Under the pieces are notes generated by a model. That model was not told the origin of the DNA, did no database searches, and was given only the letters and a program-made list of their open reading frames with translations. From the NCBI GenBank assembly GCA_039026975.1, contig JBCCLI010000053.1, positions 1 through 23,786 of the forward strand: a stretch of DNA of 23,786 bases, read 5' to 3'. Made by a program: the position numbers and the translations under genes. Below, piece by piece: positions 1-7,861 of the stretch (its first letter is position 1; the number at the start of each line of letters is the position of its first letter). Origin of the DNA: JBCBKZ01 sp039026975. Its GTDB lineage: Bacteria; Bacteroidota; Bacteroidia; J057.

Positions 1-2046
1 AGTACGGTCTATTTCTGGCGTGTGAGACTCACTGAGGCAGTTCCCAGTTTTTGGGGAACCTCTTCTTTCATGCACATAGATAATAAAGAAGGATGGGCGC
101 AGGCTAGCTTAGGCCAGTTTGAGGAAAATATATTGTCTGGGCTAAGCATAGATGATGTCCAGCGGAGATGGGATTTTGATGCGGTTAGCGCAGACTATAA
201 TTTTTCTGTTTCCCAAAACGGAGGACTTGTGGTGACGCTAAATGGAACCCTAATAGCAGATATGTTCCTGAGTGGGTATAACCAAAATGGGGTTACCTAT
301 TCCATCATTGATCCTTTCAGCCTGGAAGTTAAGTTAAGCAGGACAGCTACTGGTGTCAGGGCACGTTTTGTGCGTTTCCCCTCTGATATGTACCGGCTAG
401 TAGATGCGATTAATAGTGCTAATAAAGGAGATTACGTACTCTTAAGTAGTAACAATAACCCAAGGGTTCCTTTTTGGGAAGAGGAGGTATATGAGGCCTT
501 GAAAGAGATAGGTGCATCCGATAATATCAGGTTGCTTGAGGATGGAGATCCATTCCTAATTTTAGGAAGAAAGGGATATCCTAATTCAGCCATAGAAATT
601 TTATCTCCTAATACAGGGAATGGACTAGTAATAGAAAAGAGATTATTCTCCAGTAAGGAGAACGGAAATATCAGGTCTGTACGTTTAGGTCCCGCCAGGG
701 CTTGGGAAGAATTAACCTGGCGCTGGGAGACCTTAGACCCCTTTAAGGATGAGCTGGTGCGTCTATCAGTTTACGGAATAAATAATGAGAATGCTGATAG
801 CTTGGTACTGGAAACCACAGTAGAAGGGCTCCATTCTCTTGAAGCATTAGACGCGGATGCGTATCCATACCTAAGGCTAGAGGCCGAGCTGAAAGATTCC
901 GTCAGAAGGAGTGCCCCCCAATTAGAAGAATGGGTGGTCTCTTATCAGCCTGCTCCAGATGTGGTGGTAGATCCTATCACTAATTTTGAGTTTAGGGCTG
1001 ATACCGTGGATGAAGGCCAGGAAGTCTTTATTAATATGCAGGCTACTAATATCTCAGAAATAGGGATGGACAGTCTGCTAGTGAAATTTACCCTTGAGAA
1101 AAGTGATAGATCTCTGCTAGTGTTGGACAGCATCCGCATAGCGCCAGTTCCGGCCGGTGCCTCTGTCCCTTTCTCATACTCCTTTAGCACCTTTGATAGA
1201 GGACTTGACGGAGATGTATCATTAAGGGTAGAGTTAAATCCCAACCAAGATCAGGCAGAGCAGTACATTTTTAACAATCTGTTTGTACAGCCTTTCTTTG
1301 TCAGGATAGACAAATTTAACCCTTTGCTGGACGTCACCTTTGATGGGAAGCGTATTATTAATGGAGACATAGTATCTCCACAACCAGAGATTTCCATTCA
1401 ATTAACAGATGAGAATACCGTCATAGCCCTAGATGATACTTCTTCTTTTGAGCTTTACCTACGCCAAGGGAATATAGTAGGAAGTTTTGAGAGAGTATTC
1501 CTAACAGACCCAAGAGTGGAATGGTTCCCTGCGCAGTTACCAGAAAATAAAGCCAGAATTTTCTTTTACCCAGGTAAGTTTGAACGCTTAGAAGATGATA
1601 GTTACACCCTCAGGGTACAAGGAAAAGATGCTAAAGGAAATGCTGCAGGCATAAATGAACAGTTCTACGAGATAAACTTTGAGGTGGTCAATGAAAGTAG
1701 TGTTACCCATCTCCTAAATTATCCCAACCCCTTCTCTACCGCTACCAGGTTTGTGTATACCCTTACGGGAAATGAGCTACCGGAAGTTTTTCAGATTCAG
1801 ATCTATTCTATCTCTGGAAGGCAAGTAAAAGTGATAGACTTATTAGAATTAGGAGAAGCTAAATTTGGGCGGAATATCACAGACTACGCATGGGATGGAA
1901 CAGATGAATACGGAGACAGACTGGATAATGGGGTGTACTTGTACAGAGTGGTCACCAAAATGGTGAATGAAGAACTATCCTTAAGAGAAACCGGGGTGGA
2001 AAAATACTTCAAGAATGGATGGGGAAAAATGTACTTGATGAGATAA
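1..2046 (+). CDS. PorU2-like T9SS surface protein, C-terminal part (5' end outside window)
   Basis: The frame is open from base 1, reading STVYFWRV before the GTG at 22, so this is the last 681 residues of a larger protein. Residues of about 90-200 resemble the ILEI/FAM3-like domain of Bacteroidota PorU2-type proteins: a 'LVDAIN' helix, then 'YEALKEIGA', then 'LILGRKG'. A CARDB-like beta-rich region follows at about 330-440, then a further beta domain. The C-terminus (about 570-681) is a FlgD/T9SS type A-like domain starting with NYPNPF and containing the 'LDNGVYLYR' strand. In this family the missing N-terminal part normally carries a C25 (gingipain/PorU-like) peptidase domain, so a role as a sortase-like or surface peptidase of the type IX secretion pathway is inferred. 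The catalytic domain itself cannot be seen. It could instead be a non-peptidase surface adhesin sharing the same C-terminal modules. Confidence 0.75.
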   Translation, partial: STVYFWRVRLTEAVPSFWGTSSFMHIDNKEGWAQASLGQFEENILSGLSIDDVQRRWDFDAVSADYNFSVSQNGGLVVTLNGTLIADMFLSGYNQNGVTYSIIDPFSLEVKLSRTATGVRARFVRFPSDMYRLVDAINSANKGDYVLLSSNNNPRVPFWEEEVYEALKEIGASDNIRLLEDGDPFLILGRKGYPNSAIEILSPNTGNGLVIEKRLFSSKENGNIRSVRLGPARAWEELTWRWETLDPFKDELVRLSVYGINNENADSLVLETTVEGLHSLEALDADAYPYLRLEAELKDSVRRSAPQLEEWVVSYQPAPDVVVDPITNFEFRADTVDEGQEVFINMQATNISEIGMDSLLVKFTLEKSDRSLLVLDSIRIAPVPAGASVPFSYSFSTFDRGLDGDVSLRVELNPNQDQAEQYIFNNLFVQPFFVRIDKFNPLLDVTFDGKRIINGDIVSPQPEISIQLTDENTVIALDDTSSFELYLRQGNIVGSFERVFLTDPRVEWFPAQLPENKARIFFYPGKFERLEDDSYTLRVQGKDAKGNAAGINEQFYEINFEVVNESSVTHLLNYPNPFSTATRFVYTLTGNELPEVFQIQIYSISGRQVKVIDLLELGEAKFGRNITDYAWDGTDEYGDRLDNGVYLYRVVTKMVNEELSLRETGVEKYFKNGWGKMYLMR

Positions 2047-2125
2047 CAGGTTTTTACCTACGCTTCTATATTCCCCTCTTTATGTGTAGAACCACTCCCT
2101 ATATGTTGGATGGAAAGTTACCCGA

Positions 2126-2160
2126 TAGTAGGGAGATCTCTTATGGTCATTCTCCTACTA
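2126..2160. repeat. Inverted repeat downstream of the PorU2-like gene
   Basis: TAGTAGG(G)AGA at 2126-2136 pairs with TCTCCTACTA at 2151-2160, with one bulged G and a 14-base loop. It lies about 80 bases after the PorU2-like stop codon. There is no U-run after it, so it is at best a weak or factor-assisted terminator, or an mRNA-stabilising hairpin. Confidence 0.35.
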
Positions 2161-2310
2161 ATAAATCAAGGATTATGTGTTAGCGCAGCCCACATTTAGC
2201 AAATTTATTGTTACATTATTTATGTTCTAGGTTGCCAGGAAAGCAGCAGCGAAAGAGTCTTTCTGTTTCGTTGAGAACAAAACCGCCTAGGGAATATCTC
2301 CGTTAATAAG

Positions 2311-3423
2311 ATGATGGGCCCAACAAAAAAGGATCAGCTAAGAGGAATAGGTAACCTTGATAGGAGGTTTACCTGGATAGGAATGGGATTACTAACGGGA
2401 CTTATTACTTTTTTGCTGAGCCTAAATCCTACCTTCACAGAGGTAGTCTATTCCAGAGGGGTATTTGTGCTGATAAGGTGGGTGTGGGATTACACTATAG
2501 GTTGGATTCCCTTTCCACTCATATATTTGCTACTGGCAGGTCTGCTTTATTGGATTATTTCTGGTTTGATAGCTTCCAGAAAAACGCGTTCCATTCAGCC
2601 ATTTCGGAACCAGTTAGCAGGCTATGTTTTTTCTTTTCTTGCCTTTCTTTCTGCTGTGTATGTGATTTTTCAGCTGCTATGGGGCTTTAATTACCAGCGT
2701 CAGCCTATAGAAGCCTCTTTAGGGTTAGCAGTAGCTTGGCCTGACAGTGTGGAGCTAGTTCAGGAATTCAACAGAGTCACAGATAAGCTCACTAAGCTTA
2801 GAGAAAAAGTTTCTTCTGCCTCTGCGGAGGGCTTCTCCTTTGAGGAGGCATACCTCAGAAAACAGTTAGTAGTAACCCTTGAACAAAACGGATATCCTAC
2901 TCCTGGCAGACCCAGGGGAAAGACCGTAGCCCCCAAAGGAAGCCTGATGCACTGGGGGGCGTTAGGTATTTATCTCCCCTTCATAGGAGAGGGAAGTATA
3001 GATGCGGGCCTACCTGAAATCACACTTCCTTTCACCCTCATACACGAATTAAGTCATGGATATGGCTTTGGAGATGAAGGAACAGCTAACTTTTGGGCGT
3101 ATTTGAGTTGTACACAATCAAGTGACATCCGCTTGCAGTATATAGGAGAACTTAGTTATTGGCGGCATCTGGCCAGGCTGGTCTATTATGATCACCCAGA
3201 AGAGTATGAGCGAGTTAGGGATTCACTAAGTCCAGCTATCATGGCAGATCTAGACCTCATCAGAAAGACCTACGCTGCCTACCCTGCCTATTTCCCTGAA
3301 TTTTTTGCCAAGGTATATGACCGTTATTTGAAGTCCCAGGGAATAGAAGAAGGTGTGAAAAGCTACAGTAGGGTGGTAGCCCTCATTATGGCATGGGATG
3401 AAAAACAGCTACAAGTTGACTGA
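2311..3423 (+). CDS. DUF3810 family membrane protein with HExxH motif
   Basis: The 370-residue protein has hydrophobic segments at about 22-38, 66-88 and 103-124. The second half is soluble and carries HELSH at 245-249, followed by 'GDEGTANF' with Glu256 eleven residues after the first His motif position. That arrangement matches a gluzincin-like zinc metallopeptidase. The 'LWGFNYQR' motif after the third membrane segment is characteristic of DUF3810 proteins of Bacteroidota and Firmicutes. A membrane-tethered peptidase role is inferred from the motif; no substrate is known to me. The ATG at 2311 is preceded by no clear Shine-Dalgarno sequence, as usual in the phylum, and a second ATG follows at once. 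The 3' end overlaps the next gene by 26 bases. The 264 bases upstream hold no other gene that I can see. Confidence 0.85.
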   Translation: MMGPTKKDQLRGIGNLDRRFTWIGMGLLTGLITFLLSLNPTFTEVVYSRGVFVLIRWVWDYTIGWIPFPLIYLLLAGLLYWIISGLIASRKTRSIQPFRNQLAGYVFSFLAFLSAVYVIFQLLWGFNYQRQPIEASLGLAVAWPDSVELVQEFNRVTDKLTKLREKVSSASAEGFSFEEAYLRKQLVVTLEQNGYPTPGRPRGKTVAPKGSLMHWGALGIYLPFIGEGSIDAGLPEITLPFTLIHELSHGYGFGDEGTANFWAYLSCTQSSDIRLQYIGELSYWRHLARLVYYDHPEEYERVRDSLSPAIMADLDLIRKTYAAYPAYFPEFFAKVYDRYLKSQGIEEGVKSYSRVVALIMAWDEKQLQVD

Positions 3424-3937
3424 ATTAATATCCATCAGACCCATTAGTGAAGCAGAAGTCCACCCTCTCACACAGTTAGCACGGGACACCTTTTATCGAT
3501 CCTTCATTTACGCAAATACAGAAGAGCGAATGAAGGCTTATTTGGACACCCAAATGAGCGAGAAGGTCATGGCAGGGGAATTGGCGGATGAGAAAAATAT
3601 CTTTTTCGTTCTTATGGTACGTGGTAGCTGGGCAGGCTATGCAAAACTTAGGCAAGGCCAGGTTCCTGACTGTGTACTAGGAAGACATCCTATAGAACTA
3701 GAACGCTTTTATATTCATCAGGATTACCATGCTAACGGACTGGGATCCCTACTGATGCAGCACTGTATTCAGTGGGCTGTTGCTGAGGGAAAGCAGACCT
3801 TATGGTTGGGCGTTTGGGAAGAAAATGAGGGAGCGATTCACTTTTACAGGAAAAAAGGCTTTCTAAAGAAAGGAGATAAGCCCTTTATGATGCACGATGA
3901 CCTACAGAAAGATTGGATCATGGAAAAAGCTCTTTAG
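3398..3937 (+). CDS. GNAT N-acetyltransferase, PaiA-like
   Basis: A 179-residue GNAT-fold acetyltransferase using acetyl-CoA. The acetyl-CoA loop (motif A) is 'DYHANGLGSLLM' at about residues 109-120. The following 'LGVWEENEGAIHFYRKKGF' strand-helix and the C-terminal 'KDWIMEKAL' closely follow Bacillus PaiA, a spermidine/spermine acetyltransferase. Polyamine acetylation is therefore a reasonable but untested guess, and other small amines are possible. The start at 3398 lies inside the DUF3810 gene. It is needed because the first beta strand ('ISIRPISEAE') begins only a few codons later and the next Met is near residue 44. The 26-base overlap suggests translational coupling. The gene ends 16 bases before the convergent HD-PycTM gene, leaving no room for a separate terminator. 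Confidence 0.9.
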   Translation: MKNSYKLTELISIRPISEAEVHPLTQLARDTFYRSFIYANTEERMKAYLDTQMSEKVMAGELADEKNIFFVLMVRGSWAGYAKLRQGQVPDCVLGRHPIELERFYIHQDYHANGLGSLLMQHCIQWAVAEGKQTLWLGVWEENEGAIHFYRKKGFLKKGDKPFMMHDDLQKDWIMEKAL

Positions 3938-3953
3938 GTGAGGTAGATAGGGT

Positions 3954-5231
3954 CTAAGCTTGTCCGGAAGTAAAGACAAAATACAGGACTACGAAAAGAA
4001 TAACAGAACCAATCATTCCATACATGAACATATTATAGGAAAGTCTCAGTAGTCTGAATTTTTTAGCTAAGACTTTACCCAGGAAGTAAATATCCTTTGC
4101 CATACTTCCATATAGGTACTCACTATCCTGCATCATCTGGTCTATTCCCCATAGAAAATCATCCAGCCCCATACTATGGAAGTTCCCAAAGAAGAGGAGA
4201 TTAGTTCGCTTTTGGATGATGTCTTCTCTAGTGAAAGTACCCTCATTAACTTTAGGCCGTGTAGAAAGAATAGCGAATACTATGGTCGTGAGACAGACCA
4301 GTAGGATGATAAAGCTAGGGACTATGATGTAGACATCTTCAGCAGAAATTAAGGAGGTAAAGACAATAGAAATGATAATGGCATTGATAGAAAGCAGAAT
4401 ATTGGCCTTATTATCTGCGATAGAACTTAGGTTAATATGCGTTCTATAGGTAGCCCTAAACATAGTCTCTATCCCTCTGTCAGGCCTTTTAGTTCTTATT
4501 TTTTCTACTTTCCTGTTGAGTTTACCTATTTGGAGTTCTTTTTTATGTAATTCTTTTTCAAGGACAGCACGAGCCTTCTTCCGCGTCTTAATTTTCTTTT
4601 TAATCTTTTTAATATTTTTCAGCTTTCGCTGTTCCAGTACGGTCTGCCCATAGGCTGTGTAGTACACATGCTGTTTGAAAAAGCTCAGGTTAAATTTCTC
4701 CCACTTCCTATCCGTGAGTTCAAGCTGTCTGAAGAGTACCCATTCAGACCTAATATCATCAGAGTTTCTCAGGGCTTCAGGAGTGGAGAGATTGTAGAGA
4801 TCTGCATCCTTGATGACCTGCTCCATAAGATTTCTGGGCGTATGGTCTAATTTAGTAGCCTCAATTAATTGGATGATGAGGGTCTTTATCTCAGCAGGAA
4901 GTCCTTTTTCACGGAAGTATTCATCTGCCATCCGCATACTTTCCTCCTCATGTCCGTCATAACAGCTTAGATAGCCCAGGTCATGAAACCAGGCGGCCAG
5001 TACAAGTATATCAATATCAAAATGAGATAGCCCACTATTTACCCCTATTTCTCTACAAGCATAGACCACTTGCTTAGTATGGTCAATGGTGTGATAGCTA
5101 AATCCTTGCTTAAGTGAGGACGTAAGTAGATGGGTGGCGTAGGCCTCTACTTCCGCCAATAATTCTTTATCTACTTCCCTCGGAGGAGTAGATAAAATTT
5201 CATCATGTGCTTGTGTCCCAGACTCTGCCAT
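3954..5231 (-). CDS. HD domain fused to Pycsar effector-type (PycTM) membrane domain
   Basis: The 425-residue protein has three parts. Residues of about 25-200 form an HD phosphohydrolase domain with His51, His83-Asp84 and Asp142/Asp144 as likely metal ligands. Residues of about 203-250 are a very basic, Lys/Arg-rich coiled coil. Residues of about 258-420 match the PycTM family (formerly DUF5706): the signature 'LSSIADNKANILLSINAII', membrane helices at about 277-296 and 302-322, a soluble stretch, and a last helix at about 402-420. In Pycsar defence, PycTM effectors respond to cyclic CMP or UMP and damage the inner membrane. Here there is no cyclase gene next door and an enzymatic domain is attached, so the protein may be a chromosomal relative that hydrolyses or senses a nucleotide rather than a full defence module. 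It is a single gene with convergent and divergent neighbours, so it is probably transcribed alone. The ATG at 5231 is the natural start. Confidence 0.8.
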   Translation of the reverse strand: MAESGTQAHDEILSTPPREVDKELLAEVEAYATHLLTSSLKQGFSYHTIDHTKQVVYACREIGVNSGLSHFDIDILVLAAWFHDLGYLSCYDGHEEESMRMADEYFREKGLPAEIKTLIIQLIEATKLDHTPRNLMEQVIKDADLYNLSTPEALRNSDDIRSEWVLFRQLELTDRKWEKFNLSFFKQHVYYTAYGQTVLEQRKLKNIKKIKKKIKTRKKARAVLEKELHKKELQIGKLNRKVEKIRTKRPDRGIETMFRATYRTHINLSSIADNKANILLSINAIIISIVFTSLISAEDVYIIVPSFIILLVCLTTIVFAILSTRPKVNEGTFTREDIIQKRTNLLFFGNFHSMGLDDFLWGIDQMMQDSEYLYGSMAKDIYFLGKVLAKKFRLLRLSYNMFMYGMIGSVILFVVLYFVFTSGQA

Positions 5232-5423
5232 GAATGTTTAGGTCATTATAGCTAACCCCTATGTAGTATTAAACGGGAAAAAGCCTCATAAAGATAGAAA
5301 ATATTGTGATTACGGAATGTGTGATTTTTTCTTAATACCTGATCATGTGAAATAATCTGCCTGTGATTGCTCAATTTTTAAGGCTTAATTTTCAATATGT
5401 TATGCAAACTGCTAGCAATATTC

Positions 5424-5431
5424 TATGTTTG
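5424..5431 (+). promoter_or_regulatory. Putative Bacteroidota -7 promoter box for the FKBP lipoprotein gene
   Basis: TATGTTTG fits the Bacteroidota -7 consensus TAnnTTTG and would start transcription about 25 bases before the ATG at 5463. No convincing -33 TTG/TTTG box is seen at the expected distance. Confidence 0.4.
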
Positions 5432-5462
5432 CACTTCACTTGATTTATTCTAACTCTTATAC

Positions 5463-6170
5463 ATGAAATTAATACAGGTATATTTTGTGGTACTGACAAT
5501 GTCCTTGTTGATATCTTGTCAGAACTCATCTCAGGGCGGGTTTGGAGATGCTTCTGCTGACCTCACAACTCAATTAGATAGCGTCTCCTATGTGCTTGGA
5601 AATAATATAGGGAACAACCTGAAAAGTGAGCCTAGTCTTGGAAAAGCTGACTTAAACTTGGCAGCTATGATGAGAGGCTTGCAGGATGGACTAGCAGGGA
5701 ATGAATCTTTGATAGATGAGCAGGCGATTAACCAGCTCATGACTTCATTCCAAAATCAGTTACTGGAAGAAAAGAAAGAACAGAATGATGCCTTCTTTGA
5801 AGAAAATAAAAATAAAGAAGGGGTAGTGGTGCTCCCCAGCGGATTACAATACAAGATCCTGGAGGAGGGAGACGGTCCTATCCCAACAGAAGAAGATGAG
5901 GTCAGGGTACACTACCGAGGAACCTTATTAAATGGGGAACAGTTTGATAGCTCTTATGATGGAGGGGAGCCAGTGGAGTTTCCGGTTACACGCGTAATAG
6001 GTGGGTGGATAGAAGCCCTTCAATTAATGAAAGTGGGGGCTAAGTGGGAATTATATATTCCTCCCTCACTAGCCTACGGGCCTCAGGGTCAGAGAGGAAG
6101 TATCATAGGTCCGGAAGAAGCCCTGATTTTTCAAGTAGAATTATTGGGCATTGTTGCTCCAGAAGAGTAA
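5463..6170 (+). CDS. FKBP-type peptidyl-prolyl isomerase lipoprotein (FkpA/Mip-like)
   Basis: The 235-residue protein is predicted to catalyse cis-trans isomerisation of Xaa-Pro bonds and to assist folding in the periplasm. A signal peptide ends in the lipobox LISC with Cys19, so it should be lipid-anchored. Residues of about 36-118 form the helical N-terminal dimerisation domain seen in FkpA and Mip (such as 'SYVLGNNIGNNL'). Residues of about 125-232 form the FKBP domain with 'VHYRGTLLNGEQFDSS', the active-site region 'VIGGWIEALQLM' and 'LAYGPQG'. The gene stands alone: it is divergent from the HD-PycTM gene and convergent with viaA. It ends at a strong terminator and has a plausible -7 box upstream. 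Confidence 0.92.
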   Translation: MKLIQVYFVVLTMSLLISCQNSSQGGFGDASADLTTQLDSVSYVLGNNIGNNLKSEPSLGKADLNLAAMMRGLQDGLAGNESLIDEQAINQLMTSFQNQLLEEKKEQNDAFFEENKNKEGVVVLPSGLQYKILEEGDGPIPTEEDEVRVHYRGTLLNGEQFDSSYDGGEPVEFPVTRVIGGWIEALQLMKVGAKWELYIPPSLAYGPQGQRGSIIGPEEALIFQVELLGIVAPEE

Positions 6171-6191
6171 GCCTACAGAAAAAGCATATAC

Positions 6192-6220
6192 AGCTCCTCT
6201 TATTCAGAGGGGCTTTTTTT
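6192..6220 (+). terminator. Rho-independent terminator between the FKBP lipoprotein gene and viaA
   Basis: AGCTCCTCT at 6192-6200 pairs with AGAGGGGCT at 6206-6214 (9 bp with one G-U pair, 5-base loop), followed by a run of seven T up to 6220. It lies 22 bases after the FKBP stop codon. The viaA stop codon (minus strand, 6200-6202) lies at the stem-loop junction of the same hairpin. Transcripts coming from viaA would form the mirror hairpin, but the run after it is less U-rich, so termination on that strand is likely weaker. Confidence 0.85.
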
Positions 6221-7861
6221 ATGCCACATTTTTTCCAGCTCTGCTATATTTTGTCTGATAACTCCGGGCTGTTCCAGGTTATAAGTCCAGTGATGATCAA
6301 AGAGGGTAATGGGAATACTTCTGGTATCTTTTCTCCTGGAAATGTATAGGCTGTGGAAGCGTACGCCCTTTTCAGCTCTTGTGCTAGCTATCCTTTCCAT
6401 CAACTTAGTATCTACCTTAGGAATCACAAAATCAGAGATAACTAGTATATCCGCATACTCAAATGTTTCTTCCTCCACCATATCAATGGCTTTTCTCAGG
6501 GCGGGTTGAATATCTGTTCCCCCATGGAAACTCATCTGGAGAAAATCTAGTACCGCTTGCATATCTGTCTGGGCAGCAGACAGTTCTATGCTTCTGATCC
6601 GGGTAGAAAAGGAAATTACAAAAGCCTTTCTCTTCTGTTTTAAGGCAATATCCAAAATGGCAAAAGCCAGTGCCTTGGCTACCTTTTCAGGCTCCCCGAA
6701 CATAGACCCACTCGTATCTATAGCTAAAATGATGGGACCTCTATTTTCCTCAGGTGCTTGAAGAATAGGCCTTTCCTTTAGCTTTTTATGAATGTCTGCA
6801 TCTGTGGACTGATACTGAAAGGTAAGCAGCTTTTTCTCCACAAAGCGCTTGGAGAAAAGAAGCTCTGTATCAGGAGAACTTAGCAGGGCTATTTCAGAAG
6901 GGAGCATAGCACTAAGATCACTGCTGTGATGCACACCTACTATCTCTGATTTACCTATGGGATTAGGCTTCCATGAAAGGGATAATTCTGGGGAGAATAA
7001 GGACATTTCCTCTTCCATCTGTTTTTCTAGCTGCCACCTGCCTAGCAGGTCCGCTAGTTCTTGTAAAGTAGGGTCTTCTTTCAAGGTATCGGAGACCTCT
7101 TCTAACTTCTCCCAGTTGATCATGTTCCACTTCCCAATGGTTGAATTCCAGGCTAACCCCAGGAAGTTATAGAAGGGGGAGAGGAGATCTCCCAGGTCAC
7201 TCATGGCTTTTATTCTTTCCTGAAGGTCTGAATAGTAGCGCTGGAAAAGCTCCTCTAGCACAGCCTTTTCACTTATCTCATGCGAACGTTGGAATGCCTC
7301 CTCCCAGGAAGCCAGAATATTCTCTAAAAGAAGCGGTAATACATGGTAGGAAGGAAGCTCAGCTAGCTGCTCCCACTGTCCCTCTGCTTGCTCGGATAAC
7401 TGTTTGCTAAAAAAAGCCCAGTCTTTAGCCCTGTCTGGATACTGTACGGAAAGTGCTTCTATTTTCTCTTTCCACTCCTCCATGGAAAGAGTTCTGATAT
7501 TTTCCTGAAAGTAGGAAAGGCGTGTGTTCTCTTGACTTTTTAGCTTTTCTGAAGAAAGTTCCAGGTACTGCTGCTGAAACCAATTCAGGGATTCACTTAA
7601 TACTCCTAAGGAAAAGTCTTCATTTTGTAGGGTAAGCTTCCTCACTTGTGGTGCTTGAAAAAGCCTTTTTAGGAGATCTGCCCAGTTGGGATAGGAATGT
7701 TTAAATTCTGACTGCGCTAACTCTGCCAGAGAATCAAACTGTCTATCATACAAATGCTGGTAGATTAGGCCTACCAGAAACTTTCTGGAAGGTTTATCCA
7801 TGACTACCCCAAACTGGATAAAGTCAGACACCTCATTAAGAACTCGCTGAGATACTTTCAT
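6200..7861 (-). CDS. viaA: ViaA-like VWA domain protein, partner of RavA
   Basis: The 553-residue protein has a long alpha-helical N-terminal part (about 1-365) and a C-terminal von Willebrand A domain (about 375-530). The metal-binding MIDAS motif is intact: DTSGSM at 382-387, Thr449 in 'GGTD' and Asp477 in 'ISDF'. The linker 'FVEKKLLTFQY' and the final 'LFDHHWTYN' match Escherichia coli ViaA, which is shorter (about 483 residues). In E. coli, ViaA binds and stimulates the RavA ATPase, and the pair acts at membranes and respiratory complexes and affects aminoglycoside sensitivity. The same partnership here is inferred from the adjacent gene, whose end overlaps this start by 26 bases. Minus-strand transcription probably continues from ravA. 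Confidence 0.9.
   Translation of the reverse strand: MKVSQRVLNEVSDFIQFGVVMDKPSRKFLVGLIYQHLYDRQFDSLAELAQSEFKHSYPNWADLLKRLFQAPQVRKLTLQNEDFSLGVLSESLNWFQQQYLELSSEKLKSQENTRLSYFQENIRTLSMEEWKEKIEALSVQYPDRAKDWAFFSKQLSEQAEGQWEQLAELPSYHVLPLLLENILASWEEAFQRSHEISEKAVLEELFQRYYSDLQERIKAMSDLGDLLSPFYNFLGLAWNSTIGKWNMINWEKLEEVSDTLKEDPTLQELADLLGRWQLEKQMEEEMSLFSPELSLSWKPNPIGKSEIVGVHHSSDLSAMLPSEIALLSSPDTELLFSKRFVEKKLLTFQYQSTDADIHKKLKERPILQAPEENRGPIILAIDTSGSMFGEPEKVAKALAFAILDIALKQKRKAFVISFSTRIRSIELSAAQTDMQAVLDFLQMSFHGGTDIQPALRKAIDMVEEETFEYADILVISDFVIPKVDTKLMERIASTRAEKGVRFHSLYISRRKDTRSIPITLFDHHWTYNLEQPGVIRQNIAELEKMWHKKSPSE

Noticed and set aside
945..1244. A 99-codon minus-strand ORF inside the PorU2-like gene
   Set aside because: It lies wholly antisense to a gene with clear domain homology and shows no motif of its own.
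3954..5231. A complete Pycsar defence operon
   Set aside because: No nucleotide cyclase is encoded on either side; the neighbours are an acetyltransferase and a prolyl isomerase.
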